NCBI GenBank assembly: GCA_029204225.1 | Contig: CM055093.1 | Coordinates: 34,728,525 to 34,792,524 of the forward strand | Length of the DNA stretch: 64,000 nt | Origin: Diphasiastrum complanatum | Lineage: Eukaryota; Streptophyta; Lycopodiopsida; Lycopodiales; Lycopodiaceae | Reading direction: 5' to 3' | Shown here: positions 10,632-22,820 of the stretch, piece after piece | Position numbering within the stretch: the stretch's first letter is position 1 | How the letters are laid out: the number at the start of each line of letters is the position of its first letter | Program-made: the position numbers and the translations under genes | The notes under the pieces: model-generated | The model's input: only the letters and a program-made list of their open reading frames with translations | The model's database searches: none | Told to the model about the DNA's origin: nothing

Positions 10632-13184
10632 AAGGTTGTGATTGGTCTTCCAAGTTCCTTAAGTAATGACAAGCATGTTTGTGAGTCTTGTGCTTTGTCT
10701 AAGTCACATAGACTACCTTATACTAGATCTACAAAGCCTTTTCAACTTGTACATTCGGACATTCATGGATTTACTACAATTAGCAATAGTGGAACTAAGA
10801 TGTATGTAACATTCATTGGTGATTTTAGTAGATTTTGTTGGATCTATCTACTAAAGATCAAGGATGAAGTGTATGATGTCTTTGTCAAGTTCAAGAATGC
10901 AAGGGAGAGCCAATTTTCCACAAAGATCAAGTGCTTGAGAGGTGACAATGGTGGTGAGTACATATCTAACAAGTTCAAGGCCTTTTGTGATGAGCATGGG
11001 ATCAAGAGCGAGTATACAACATCAAGGACCCCACAACAAAATGGAGTGGCTGAAAGGAAGAATAGGACTTTATGTGAAAGTGCTAAAGCTATGAGGTTAA
11101 GTGCTAATCTTGACAAACCATTTTGGGATCAAGCTTTGTTGTGTGTCAATTTCTTGTGCAATAGGTGGCCGAGTGCTATTTTGGATGGAAGGACACCTTT
11201 TGAGATGCCATTGAATAGGAGGCCAAGTGTCAACTTTCTAAGAACCTTTGGATGCACATGCTATGTCAACATTACTCTTGATGATAGGACTAAGGAAGAT
11301 CCATCTTCAAGAAGAGGTATTTTTGTTGGATATAGTGAGGTGAGTAAAGCCTATAAGGTTTACATTCCTTCTACTAACAAAGTGATTGTTGGTAGAGATG
11401 TCATTTTTGATGAGGGGAACATTCCAAAGGTGTCTTCAAGCATGATTGATGGTAGAGTGGATGGATCTAACTTTCTTGATGTTGATGAGAAGGATCTTAC
11501 TTTGGATGGTGGTGATGATGGACCTTCATCAAGTCAAAAGCCAAGGAGAACATCAAGAGAAAGACAAGTACCTTCAAGGCTCACATATGATCAAAAGGGT
11601 AAGCAAGTAGTTTCTGGAAATTATGTTGCTTTCCTAACCTCTTTGGATGAGCCTACAAATGTAGATCAAGCAAGGAAAGAAGAGGAGTGGATCCAAGCAA
11701 TGGATCTCGAGTATCAAGCTCTTATGAAGAGTGGAACATGGAGATTGGTGGAGTTGCCTAAGGACAAGAAAGCTATTGGATGCAAATGGATCTTCAAGGT
11801 GAAGAAAAACCAAGATGGATCTATCAACAAGTACAAGGCAAGGTTAGTGGCAAAAGGATATGCTCAACAACAAGGAATTGACTATGATGAGACCTTTGCA
11901 CCCGTGGCAAAGATGGTAAGCATTCGAGTCATCATTTCACTTGTTACACTTTATAGATGGGATCTATGGCAAATGGACATTTCAAATGCATTCTTGAATG
12001 GTGATCTTGAGGAGGAAGTGTACATGGAGCAACCCAAGAGCTACATTTCATCAACAAAGCCAAATCATGTGTGTCTTCTACAAAAGAGTTTGTATGGCCT
12101 TAAGCAAGCACCAAGGAGTTGGTATGCTAAGCTTAACACTTTTTTACTCTCTCAAGGCGTTGTTATGAGTGAGTATGATCATTCACTTTATTATAGGTTT
12201 GCTGGAAATGATGTTACCATCTTGCTAATCTATGTGGATGATATCATCTTGAGTGGTGGAGACAATCAAGATGTGGAGGATATCAAGAATGCTCTTTAGA
12301 AGGAGTTTGAGGTGCATGATCTTGGTAATTTGCATTAAATTTTAGGAATAGAAGTTATTAGATCTTCTCAATCTACTTTCATTTGTCAAGAGAAGTATGC
12401 TAATTCTATTCTAGAAAGATTTCATATGGTAGATGCAAAAGCTATTGATACACCTAAAGAGTCTCATGTAAAGCTAACTATAAGAGGTAATGAAAGATCC
12501 TTCGAGGACATTACTCTCTATAGGAAGCTAGTTGGTTCACTCATCTATCTAACCATTACTAGATCTTATCTAAGCTATTGTGTTGGAAGATTGAGTCAAT
12601 TCATGCAAGTTCCTAGTGAGGAGCATTGGAAGCTAGGAAAGCGATTTTGAGGTACATCATTGGAACTAGAGATTTTGGCATATTGTATGAGGGATCATCA
12701 CCTAATCTTTTTGGATTTTCAGATTCGGACTATGCTGTAGATGTAATGGATAGGAAATCCATTAGTGCTTATTGTATTTTCATAGGTGATGGAGCTATAT
12801 CATGGATGTCAAAGAAACAAGCCACTATCTCATTGTCAACTAGTGAGGCCGAGTACAAAGCTCTTACAAATTGCACAAAGGAGATGGTATGGATCAAGAG
12901 GATGATCAAGGATCTTCACTTGCTGGATTTTTCAAAGAGCCCAATAATCTTTTGTGACAATCAATCAGCCCAAAGAATGGCATCCAATCCTATCTTTCAT
13001 GCTAGGAGCAAGCATATTGAGATACAATATCATTTTGTGAGGGAGGTGGAGCTTCAACATGTGTCTTCAAGGGAATGTGTAGCTGATATCTTCACCAAAG
13101 CATTGGGAAAAGACTTGTTCATGAAGAATAGGACTTCACTTGGAGTATTATCAAAGTCCATGCTAAAACTAGTTGAAGAGGGAG
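10632..13184 (+). pseudogene. Ty1/copia element, integrase-RT-RNase H portion
   Basis: A long open frame (10638-12299, 553 codons) starts inside the GAG-pre-integrase domain (CESCALSKSHRLPYTRS). It covers the integrase with D, D and E in HSDIHG, RGDNGGEY and NGVAERKN, the linker, and RT with the LYGLKQAPRSWY and YVDDIIL motifs. Stops at 12297 and 12336 and a one-base frameshift near 12640 break the tail. RNase H follows in another frame (SDSDYAV, LSTSEAEY, CDNQSAQ, HARSKHIEI). gag and protease are missing, so it is 5'-truncated and not autonomous. The polypurine tract AAGAGGGAG lies just before the 3' LTR. Confidence 0.9.
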
Positions 13185-13740
13185 TGTGAAAGATTCAACT
13201 AGTTTCATCACATTTTGCAATATTTTCATATTTGGCATATTGAGGCCAAAACTTGTTTTAGACTTAGAGGTTGACTTTTCAAAGTTCATTAGTCTAGATT
13301 TCATTTGAATAAACACATTTTGAAAGTGTGGGAAAGTTAGAATGCGAGTTCAATTTGAATAGTTGGGTACATTGAATCTAGACCCAAATCTAGTAGGGTT
13401 AGCCTTGTGGTGGGAAAGCCCAATGGCCAAATAGGGTTTGGACCTACTATAAAAGGATGTAACTCATGGAGAGAGTGATATTCTCTCTTCTCTATCTCAT
13501 TTCATGCTTATACATGGTTCTCTTGGGTTCTACTATCCATTGGTGCACTATCTTGGTGATTGCTTGCAATTCTATGTGTAGAATGATCTATATTTGTTAT
13601 TTTTGGATCCACACGTGTGAAATATAGTAGCTTGCTGATTTTCTATGGACAACAATAGTACATAATCATTTCATTCAAGTTTGATCAAGTTCTATTGGTG
13701 TTTGCATCTCAATTTGTGTGTAGATGCTGATTTTCCTACA
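13185..13740 (+). mobile_element. 3' LTR of the copia element
   Basis: The segment starts TGTGAAAGATT right after the polypurine tract and ends TTTTCCTACA, giving TG...CA ends over 556 bp. A TATA box (CTATAAAAGG) lies at about 13447-13456. No matching 5' LTR is present upstream, in line with the 5' truncation. Confidence 0.7.
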
Positions 13741-13783
13741 TTGGTGAGTTGGTAATGTATTTCTCTTTCTAACCAAAGATCAT

Positions 13784-15905
13784 TCAAGTAGATTGGATCT
13801 TAAGGATCTGAAACATTTCACAAGAAATGAAAAATGAGTCACTTCCACTAAATAACCTTTCTTGAGCCTTGAAGGCATTTTGTCCTTCCCTTGATGTTCT
13901 CCTTGGCTTTTGACTTGATGAAGGTCCATCATCATCACCATCTAAAGTATCAACATCAAGAATGTTAGATCCATCCACATCATCATCAATAATGCTTGAA
14001 GACACTTTTGGAATGTTCCTCTCATCATAAATGACATCTCTACCAGCAATTACTTTGTTAGTAGAAGGAACGTAAACCTTGTAGGCTTTACTCACCTCAC
14101 TATATCCAACAAAAATACTTTTCCATGAAGATGGATCCTCCTTGGTCCTATCATCAAGAGTAATTTTGACATAGCATGTGCATCCAAAAGTTCTTAGAAA
14201 GTTGACACTCGGCCTCCTCTTGAATAGCATCTCAAAAGGTGTCCTTCCATCCAAAATAGCACTTGGCCACCTATTGCACAAGAAATTAGCACACAACAAA
14301 GCTTGATCCCAAAATGGCTAATCAAGGTTTAACACTTAACCTCGTGGCTTTAGCACTTTCACATAAAGTCCTATTCTTCCTCTCGGCCACTCCATTTTGT
14401 TGTGGGGTCCTTGGTGTTGTATACTCCCTCTTGATCCCATGCTCATCACAAAAAGCCTAGAACTTGGTAGATATGTACTCACGACCATTGTCACTCCTTA
14501 AGCACTTGATCCTTGTGGAAAATTGGTTCTCCCTCGCATTCTTGAACTTAACAAGGACATCATACACTTCATCTTTGCTCTTAGTAGATAGATCCAACAA
14601 ATTCTACTAAAATCATCAATGAAAGTTACATACATCTTAGCTCCACTATTGCTAATTGTAATAATTTCATGAATATCCGAATGTACAACTTGAAAAGGCT
14701 CTATAGATCTAGTATAAGGTAGTCTATGTGACTTTGACAAAGCACAAGACTCACAAACATGATTGATGCCACTTAAGAAACTTGGAAGACCTATCACAAC
14801 CTTCTTTCTAGCCATTACCTCCAATGACTTGAAGTTGAGGTGTCTCATCCTCTTATGCCAAACCTCTTAACTAGGTATTTGCTCTCTTGCAACACATCCA
14901 ACTTGGTTAGCAATAACACAAGCATCTAGTTTGAACAACTTCCCTTGCCTTTTACGTTTTGCAATCAAGATATCCTTCCTTTTGATCATACAAGCATCTC
15001 CATCCAACTCAACTTTTAGGCCTTTACTTAGCAATTGACTCACACTAAGCAAGTTCTTGGTAGTAGATGGAATGAACAAAACATCCTCCAAATAAACATT
15101 CCTATTTGTAGAGAGAAAAATAGGAATTGTGCCAATCCCTTTGATTGCACACTCACCATCATTGGCCGTGTAGATCACCCTCTTGTCATCTCCATATGCC
15201 AACAAAGAAGTGAAGTACTCTTTGTGCTCCACTATCAATCCACCATGGATCTAGATCTCCATCATTAGCAAGCATACATGAAGACATCACAAAAGCATCA
15301 TCATTTGCATCTTGAACATCCAAACTATCCTCATCAAGAGTAAGATTATCTTGCTTGTCTCCTTGATCTCTCTTCTTCTTGTAGCACTCACTTGCAAAGT
15401 GTCCTTTGATGCCACAATAGAAGCACTTGAGCTTTGATCTATCCTTCATTTTGCCATTTGAAGAAGCATCCACTTGATCTTGCCCTTTAGACCACTTACT
15501 TTTGAATTTGCCCTTGACGAACATAGCCTCCTCTCCAACTTGAGATGTTGATGAAGATCCACCTCTTGCTTGAACTCTATATTCTTCATTGATCAAGATC
15601 TCTTGAAAATCAATCAAACTTGGCAAAGTCTTTTGAATAGAAAGACTTTGAACAATGTTAGCATGAGCATCCAACAATCCATTAAGAATAACTTGAACAC
15701 GCTCTCCTTCCTTAATACTCTCATCAATGCAAGCTAACTCATCATTCAATGCTTTCACTCTCAAAATGAAGTATTTGGACTTTCTTCACTGTTTTGCAAA
15801 CAAGAAAAGATTTGCCTTCTTAGAGTCAACAATCTAGAAGTAGACTTGGATTCATAAAGCTTATTCAATGAATCCCAAACGTCCTTTGATGAAGTGTGTT
15901 GGGCC
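13784..15905 (-). pseudogene. Ty1/copia element, gag-protease-integrase portion (antisense)
   Basis: Read from the right: a gag piece (TSSKDVWDSLNKLYESKS, then after a frameshift ERVQVILNGLLDAH), a zinc knuckle CFYCGIKGHFASEC, the protease site WWIDSGAQ, GAG-pre-integrase (CESCALSKSHRLPYTRS) and the integrase to its C-terminal domain (FGCTCYVKITLDD, GYSEVSKAYKVY). It is nearly identical in places to the plus element at 10.6 kb, so it is the same family, but it ends in the linker and lacks RT. Frame changes occur near 14490, 14860 and 15760. With the plus element it forms an inverted pair whose coding regions overlap only in integrase. Confidence 0.88.
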
Positions 15906-16234
15906 TTTTCCATGCCTCCCCAATCGTCATGATCATGAGGGCAAGGTCAGGGTTTGGATCTCCAACCGGGTGAGTCATCGTGTAGTACGGGCTTCAATCC
16001 AATGGGGAGGGGTTAACTACAGATCTAAATGGAAACTAAGCCTACCAAGGGTGTCAATCTTGGCTTGAGATCTAAAGATGGAATGGCTTAGTTTGGAGAT
16101 ATGGTGCAATTTCGTGTCATGTGTTGCAAAATTGTTCGCGAACATTTTTGTTTCGTGTGTCTTTTCTGTCAAAATCAAGATGGAAAGCTACCAAAGCTTT
16201 GGCAATAGAAACATTTTGTTTTTTCAGCTCCCTC
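15906..16234. other. Spacer between two copia fragments
   Basis: This 330-bp stretch has no coding match. It contains an imperfect inverted repeat (GCCTCCCCAAT near 15915 and CCAATGGGGAGGGG near 15997) and CTCCAACCGGGTGAGTC. It may be a small non-coding element, but I cannot name it. Confidence 0.4.
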
Positions 16235-18530
16235 TCAAAGCAACTTAATGACTCCAAAACTGCTCCTCTGTTTCTCGAACAGACCTTTGTCTAAGGCCTT
16301 TATGAAAATGTCATCAACCATTTCCTTCGTTCCAATGAAGGTAGTCACCAACATCTTCTTCCCGATTAGATCCCTTATCAAGTGGTACTTGATTGCAATG
16401 TGTTTCGTCCTTGAGTGAAACATAGGGTCTTTTGTCAAATGTATTGCAGATGTGTTGTCCATCTACAAAACCAGAGGTTCATTTCTCGTTTCGCCCAGTT
16501 TGTCAAGGAATTGTTTGAGCCAGATGATTTCATTGGCCATCTTTGCTGCTGCTACGTACTTTGTTTCATAGGCTGACTGGGCCACAATGGTCTACTTCTT
16601 GCTAACCCAGGGAATTGCTGCTTCTGACATGATGGGGTATCCTCCTGAGACACTTTTGCAGTCGTCCTTGAGAGATGCCCAACTAGCATCACTATAGGAA
16701 AGCATCGGAAATCCTACATCACGAGAAAAACACAAACCAAAATTTTTTGTTAATTGAAGATATTGCAAAAGTCGTTTTGTAATCTTCCAATGAGTTGAGC
16801 TTGGATTCATGCAGAATTGGCTCATCTGAACACTCTATAAGCAATATTAGGACATGTGTTATCTGCAAGTACATCAACAATCCGATCAGCTTCCTATATG
16901 GTGTAAGTTGCATCAATTTTCTTTCTTCTTTAGTCTTCAAACAATTTTCATTCGTCAAGACTGTTCCTACAAGGGTTGGAGTATTTGCTCCTTTGCAATT
17001 CAACATCCCAAAATCTTCTAAGATTTTCTAGGTATATGGGACTGATGAAGGTACAATCTACCCCCCTCATAGTCTCTATCAATCTGTAAGACAAGATAAC
17101 ATCTGGCTTCTCCCAGGTCTGCAATCTTGAAATATTTTGAGATATCATACTTCACCTCAACAATAAGCTCCTCGCTCTTGCAAAGTATCAGAGTGTTGTC
17201 CACATTCACAGCTACAATGATGATCTTCCCATCTGTAATTCTTACATAAACATTGGAATCAGCCATTAATGGCTTGAATCCTAAGGATTTCAGGGCTTGA
17301 TCTTTCTTCTTGTACCATTTTCGCATTGACTGCTTCAGACTGTAGATACTCCTATGCATTCTGCATGCATAAGTAGGAAGTGAATTTAAGATATAGCCTG
17401 GAGGTTGATCCATGTAGACTTCTTCATCTAGCACACCATGCAAGAAGGCTGTCTTCTCCAAGATGTGAATCCTGAGATTATAAGCAGCTGCATATGCAAA
17501 TAGTAAATGTAGGGACGAATGTTTCATGAAAAGAGAGAAGGTTTCAGCATAGTCAATACTATATCTTTGAGAAAATTCCTTCGCTACAAGTTTGGATTTG
17601 TACCTCAAGTGTCTCCATTCGGTCCATACTTCTTATATACCCACTTGCATTTTACAGTCTTTCGCTTATTTGGTAATGGCTGCAATGTCCATACCTGATT
17701 CTTCCTCATGGATTCCATCTCCTCATTCATGGCTTGGATCCATTTGTCCTTCTCTGGACATTCAGTTGCTTTCTCAAATTTCTGTGGTTCTCCACTGAAC
17801 CCACAAAACTCTTTAGACGTAGAAGCTGAGCTGCTTGGCACAAATCTTGCTGGCGTTCTTCGTTCTCTAGTCGACCTTCTAGGAGATCCTCTGGGAACTA
17901 CAATGCTCTTGTCTTTATCTTCTTTGCTAGGTTTGAAACCATTTCAGTTTACAAGTATTATAGCAGTAGGCTGCCTCGCGAATCTTTCTTTGTCTGATTC
18001 ATCACTCTAATGAGATGCGACTCGAACATCTTTGTCTGAGTGTTCATCCTCTGCTCCCTCTGTCACAATTAGCAGATCATAGTACTGTCTTTCAAGAACT
18101 TCATAACTGACATGATCATCGTTGGCCATCGTTCTTCTCTCATCGAATTTGACATCTATGACTGTCTTCGCTGTGTTTGTCTCTGGCATATAGACTCTGT
18201 AGTATGACAAATTATTGTTATATCCTACAAGATATCCTTGTTCGGCCTTCTCATCAAGTTTCTTTCGAAGCTTATTAGGAACATGTGCATAAGCTACACA
18301 GCCAAAGATTCGGATGTGATTCAGATTGGATTTTCTACCCCACCATAATTTGTGTGCTGTCGTGTGAGGAACACCGGATTTTCTTGTCCTGTTCTGAATA
18401 TAAGTCGCTGTAGCTACAACTTCAGCCCACAGTACTCTTGGAGCCTTTGAATAGGCTATCATGCATCTAGCAGCTTCCAGTAGAGTCTTGTTCTTTCTTT
18501 CTGCGACACCGTTGTGCTATGGTGTCTCCA
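16235..18530 (-). pseudogene. Ty1/copia family B: integrase-RT-RNase H, degenerate
   Basis: On the minus strand from 18530: integrase end (NGVAERKNKTLLEAARCM, FGCVAYAHVPNKLR), linker with ECPEKDKWIQAMNEEMESM, RT (KWVYKK, DYAETFS, KTAFLHGVLDEEVYM) and RNase H (YSDASWASLKDD, MDNTSAIHLTKDPMF, RTKHIAIKYH). The RT catalytic box YVDD reads NVDN, so the second aspartate is lost. Several stops and frame changes make it inactive. Fragments of the same family occur at 25640-25876 and 27985-28400. The 5' end meets a plus-strand copia at about 18530, inside integrase on both sides. Confidence 0.87.
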
Positions 18531-19282
18531 ATGCAGCTTACGTCCAGAACAGATGTTCGACCAAGGCCCTCTCAGGCAAAATACCCCACGAGGTGTGGAC
18601 AGGCTCTAAGCCTTCTGTGAAGAACCTAAGAGTATTCGGATGCATAGATCCCGAAAGACACGAGGAAGAAATGCGACTTCCAAGGTCTCAAGACCATCCT
18701 GATTGAATATACTTCATCTGATAACACATACAAGTTGTATGATCCCGATACCCAACAAATCTTGTACAGCCGGGATACAGTCTTTATCAAGGATTACTTC
18801 GTCGACATCAAAGGCAAATATATTGTTTCAGGAGAACCTTCATCACCTGCCATTGACACGACAATCAGAGCTTTTGGCTCAAGCATGTCCATTGTCAATC
18901 CACTATTCAACAACGAATCAGACGAAGATGTTGCTGCTACCCAGCAACAAGTCCCAGGAGTGGTTCATCAGTCGATACCTCCCAGAAGATCAAGCCGAGT
19001 GCGCACACAACCCACAAGGTATAATCCTGAGTTTGCATGTCTCTTGATACAGGAACCGACAACAGTCGAAGAGGCACTTAGCCAACCAGACTCTGATCTC
19101 TGGAGAGAAGCCATGGATAGAGAGTATTCCTCTCTGATCAATAACTAGACATGGTCATTAGTTGAAGCTCCTATTGGCTCCAATATCATCGATTGCAAAT
19201 GGATCTTCAAGATCACGTACAATGCCAATGGAGCAATTGATCGAAGGAAGGCAAGACTGGTAGCACGAGGATTCACTCTGTA
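18531..19282 (+). pseudogene. Ty1/copia family C: integrase end to RT start
   Basis: Plus-strand remnants begin with YVQNRCSTKALSGKIPHE and EVWTGSKPSVKNLRVFGC (integrase C-terminal region). After a frameshift they continue with LYSRDTVFIKDYF, a linker with RRSSRVRTQPTRYNPEF, and the RT entry EEALSQPDSDLWREAMDRE, stop, DCKWIFKI, RKARLVARGFT, stop. It has lost everything 3' of early RT. It belongs to a different family from the minus element it abuts. Confidence 0.8.
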
Positions 19283-20487
19283 GGGTCAAAGATCTTGTGT
19301 AGTATAGCCCTTGCGCTTGTCAACAAGGGTTAGATCATTGGATAGGTACCTAACTATGCATAGATGCTACTTTTAGTTAGTTCCCTAATTTTCATCTAAC
19401 TCTACCACCACTAACACTACTTCCATTAACTCTACTCATTCATTTGTAAGAGTATGAACTAATTCATCGGTCAGCTATTTAGCACTCGTCTTGCCCTAAT
19501 GTTACCATATCAAGGCATCCGCCATACCGATCAGTGTAAGACAAGTAATCCTATTGTTACACTACAATTATATAGCTTACAATGACAAAGCCATAATCAA
19601 TCACAACATGTGAAAAAGGTGTCATTTAACCATAGGAGTTGGTAACAGGGCATATCCATGTCATCCTGTACCTATTAGTACTAGTGAATCATTTGGTACT
19701 CGATGGACCCTATGTATAGATGCCTGGGCAAATCCATGTCGTTCACGTTGGCCTGGGCAAATCCATGCCATTCAGGCTAACCAAACTATGAACTAATTCA
19801 ACAATGTAAGATGTCACACACTGTAATTTAATAACTTGCTATAGTCCATTATTGTGTTTTAGTGCAACAAGTCCAATGTGTAAATTCTCGTGGGTATCAG
19901 AGTACCTTCGTACCATTCTGACCCTGAAGACAAGTGTGTTTAGTCTTCTACGAGTAACCTAGACCAAAGTCGCCAACGGGATAATCTCTACCTCAATATA
20001 TAGAGAGTAGGATCCTATGCATGAGTCCATGCAATCCCCATGCATGTCAACTATAAATAGGTCACAGCTCTACATGCATACCTCCTGCCTATATCAGTCA
20101 CACATACATGCACTGCTCCATATGTCTCGTTAGAGTGTATGGGTTCTCTCAAGGTCATCAGTCACCAACAGGCCTCGACGTGGAATAAAATCTAGGCATG
20201 ACCAATAATCTCGAACACTGGAGAGCCGGTCTACCATATTAGGACTATTCCAGGTCCTTAGCAGAATATGGCTGTAACACTCTCTCTCTATATAATCACT
20301 AACTCTAAGGAGTCAGCTACTGAAAGACCAATTTAGGTCGTAGATCTATCTCTCCGATCTATGGTCTATGATTTATTCAATCGCTCATTTACATATATAT
20401 AGCAATTTGAAGATCTTGCATTATTCTAGCTTTACATTTATAAGATCGCTTAACAGCTGATTAACTGACTAATTAGAGCAATCGTTA
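19283..20487. other. Non-coding stretch with short repeats
   Basis: No coding match. A GCCTGGGCAAATCCATG unit recurs at 19722 and 19751 (period 29), with a weaker GGGCATATCCATGTC at 19648. The stretch has a TATA-like TATATATAG near 20394. It may be an eroded LTR, but I cannot define ends. Confidence 0.45.
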
Positions 20488-20751
20488 TTGGAGCATGAAG
20501 ACGTAGATAGTCTATACTTGGAATTTTGTGTATTTCTGCAGAGTGTCTCCTGTATTTCTGCAGAGTGTCTCCTGTGTTGCATTTTTCGCGAAGCAGTGTC
20601 GCATTTCTGGAAGTGTCTGAAATGGCCGAAAAACCGAGTTAGCACAAGTGTCGCAAATCACTTAGTTGCTCAGGATGGCCCGAAGGTGGAAAGGCGACGG
20701 TGTCGGGTTTTTTGCGAGAGTGTCAAATTTTTCACCTGTCAAAAATTGTGA
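20488..20751 (+). other. Short ORF of unknown nature with 22-bp tandem repeat
   Basis: An 87-codon frame without recognisable domain. A 22-bp unit (TATTTCTGCAGAGTGTCTCC...) is repeated exactly at 20531-20552 and 20553-20574, which produces a repeated SVSCISAE-like stretch. Coding potential is doubtful; similar GTGTC-rich words continue outside the frame. Confidence 0.3.
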
Positions 20752-20789
20752 GAAAAAAATGCAAACTGTAGCGACAAACAGTCGCAATA

Positions 20790-21130
20790 TGCACCCTTGA
20801 GGATTATGAGGATGAAGTTGATTCATCCTTAATGGCATCTACACCAACAAGCAAGAGCTACTCCAATGACACATGGTGGATTGATAATGGGGCTAGTTCC
20901 CACATGACATTCCAAAAGGAGTTGTACCTTGTTTGTGTTGTAAAAAGTCTATTCTAACGGCAAGTGATCAAGAATGTAGAATAGATGGAGTGGGAACAAT
21001 CTCTTTAAGTCTTGGATACTCTAAAAGGTTGGATCTAGAAAATGTACTCTATGTTCCTAATCTTACTAGGAGCTTGCTTAGTGTTGGGAAACTAATGGAT
21101 AGTGTGCAGGCTATTCAAGCTTGGTGCTAG
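20790..21130 (+). pseudogene. Ty1/copia family D: protease and GAG-pre-integrase start
   Basis: Plus-strand text DTWWIDNGASSHMTFQKE is the copia protease site; the usual D-S-G reads D-N-G. After a frame break it continues with DQECRIDGVGTISLSLG and LYVPNLTRSLLSVGKLMD. It closely matches the minus-strand element at 47.2-48.3 kb, so it is the same family. It is truncated on both sides. Confidence 0.82.
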
Positions 21131-21132
21131 AC

Positions 21133-21228
21133 TGTTGAAAAACAGTTCATTTTCTGCAGGTTTCATTTGAGAGAGTAAAATTGAGAGAAGGAAGGAGGGC
21201 AATTAGGATGAGTAGGAGTAAGATTACA
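21133..21228 (-). mobile_element. Putative very short 3' LTR (96 bp)
   Basis: On the minus strand the polypurine tract AAGGGGGAG (21237-21229) is followed by TGTAATCTTACTCC... and, 96 bp on, by TTTTTCAACA. That gives TGT...ACA ends. It may instead be the first part of a longer LTR truncated at 21133. Confidence 0.4.
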
Positions 21229-22413
21229 CTCCCCCTTAAACTTACTGCTACAAATTTGAACTACAATTTAGATTTATCATATCTACTAAAGTAGAATGTT
21301 TATCTCTAGACAATGGCTTTGTCAAAATATCAGCCAACATATTGTCTGTATGACAGTCACTTAGTACAATATCTTTATTTTGAACTTTCTCTCTAAGAAA
21401 ATGGAACTGAACTTCTATGTGTTTAGTTCTATTATGAGTTCGTGGGTTCAATGATAGAGCTATGTAGCTCTAATTTTCGCACTAGAGTATTGTTGGACCG
21501 ATCTGTGGGAATTGCAGATCCTGTAGTAGTCTTCTTTGCCAAATTATCTCCTTCACTGCTGATGTAGTTGCAACATATTCGGATTCTGTAGAGGACAACA
21601 AAATGCATTTTTGTTTTCTATTGTTCCATGAAATGGTTCCTCCTGCAAGGAAACAAATATATCCTGATGTGGATTTCCAGGTATCCACGTTTCCTGCCCA
21701 ATCTAAATCTGAATAGGTGATTAGTGTGAGTGCAGCTTCTGTATTACCATTGTAGCTCAAAGCATAGTACTTTGAAGCTTGAATGTATCTCAGTACTCTT
21801 TGTAGAGCTTTCCAGTGTTGTAAGCCTAGATTGGACATGTATTGAGACAGTGTGCTTATTGCATATGCTAGATCAAGTCGTGTGCAGATCATACATTATA
21901 GATCCTATGACGGACTGATAAGGATATCTGCACATTTCTTGCTGATCTGCTTGAGTTCTGGGGCACATATCTTTGGACAGTTAGATCCTGGATCCATAGG
22001 TGTGTCTATGGGCTTGCAGTCCTCCATGCCATATCTGAAAAGTACATTGATTAAATAGGACTCTTGGCTTATAGCAATCCTTCTGCATGCATGATCTCTA
22101 CCGATCTCCATACCGAGAAGGTAATGAACTGGGCCTAAATCACAGTCATCTCAAATTCTGATGAAAGCAGAGATTTGTTTTCTTGTAATAATTGATTTGA
22201 ATTGCTGATAATTAAGGAATCATCAATGTATAATGCTAGTATAACATAGCTTGACCCTTTACACTTAAAATATACATTAGAGTCTGCGGAGCAAGAAGTG
22301 AAATTATGCTGCAACAAGAAGTGATTGATTCTTTCATACCAGATTCTGGGAGCTTGCTTAAAACCATATAATGCCTTATGCAATTTACAAAACTTGAGAG
22401 GTGAAATGTTCAT
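21229..22413 (-). pseudogene. Ty1/copia family E: RT and RNase H
   Basis: Minus-strand RT core (KALYGFKQAPRIWYERIN, LYIDDSLIIS), RT end (GMEDCKPIDTPMDPGSN) and RNase H (TYSDLDWAGNVDTWKSTSG, LLSSTESEYVATTSAVKE, RTKHIEVQFHFLREK, ADILTKPLS). Pieces lie in three frames with stops between, so it is dead. The RT catalytic YIDD is retained. A polypurine tract follows RNase H as expected. The 5' two-thirds of the element is missing. Confidence 0.88.
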
Positions 22414-22419
22414 ATCAGA

Positions 22420-22820
22420 TTATCAGTATTAGAAGATTGCATGGCTGTCTCAGACACCTAATCATTTCTGCAATCTCTCTTTCACGGCAGTCTAAGACTC
22501 CTACACTGATAATCCTATTCAACACAAAATAACAACTCGCAATCTTCGTTCTCTAAGTAATCCACGATCCTATTAACACAATTATCACTCTTTCATAAAT
22601 TTTTTTTTTTTCCTTTGGTATCTGCCAGAACTGATAATCTTCATCCGCAAACCAACAGAATTGTTAATCAGCAACAACAGAGTGGTATCAGAGCAAACAG
22701 AGTGGTATCATAGCCAACATGGCATGTCTATCAGATGGATACCACAAATCCATACTTGATCCTATAATTTAAACAGAAGAATTAACATGGCTCAACATTA
22801 CATTTCAATCCTTCCAAGTT
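22420..22820 (+). mobile_element. LTR end, doubled primer binding site and gag start (plus strand)
   Basis: The stretch ends an LTR-like segment with CAGCAACAACA and is followed at 22683 by TGGTATCAGAGC, the initiator-Met tRNA primer binding site typical of copia elements. Twenty bases on, at 22703, a second near copy TGGTATCATAGCC occurs. ACATGGCATGTCTATC (ATG at 22719) may be the old gag start, but stops follow within about 20 codons. The LTR's left end is not defined. Confidence 0.6.

Noticed and set aside
15906-16080. Possible SINE or tRNA-like sequence
   Set aside because: There is a short inverted repeat, but no A box plus B box pair and no target site duplication.
20488-20751. Possible small Cys-rich protein
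   Set aside because: The apparent Cys/Ser repeat comes from a 22-bp DNA duplication, and the GTGTC words continue outside the frame. It is kept only as a doubtful ORF.
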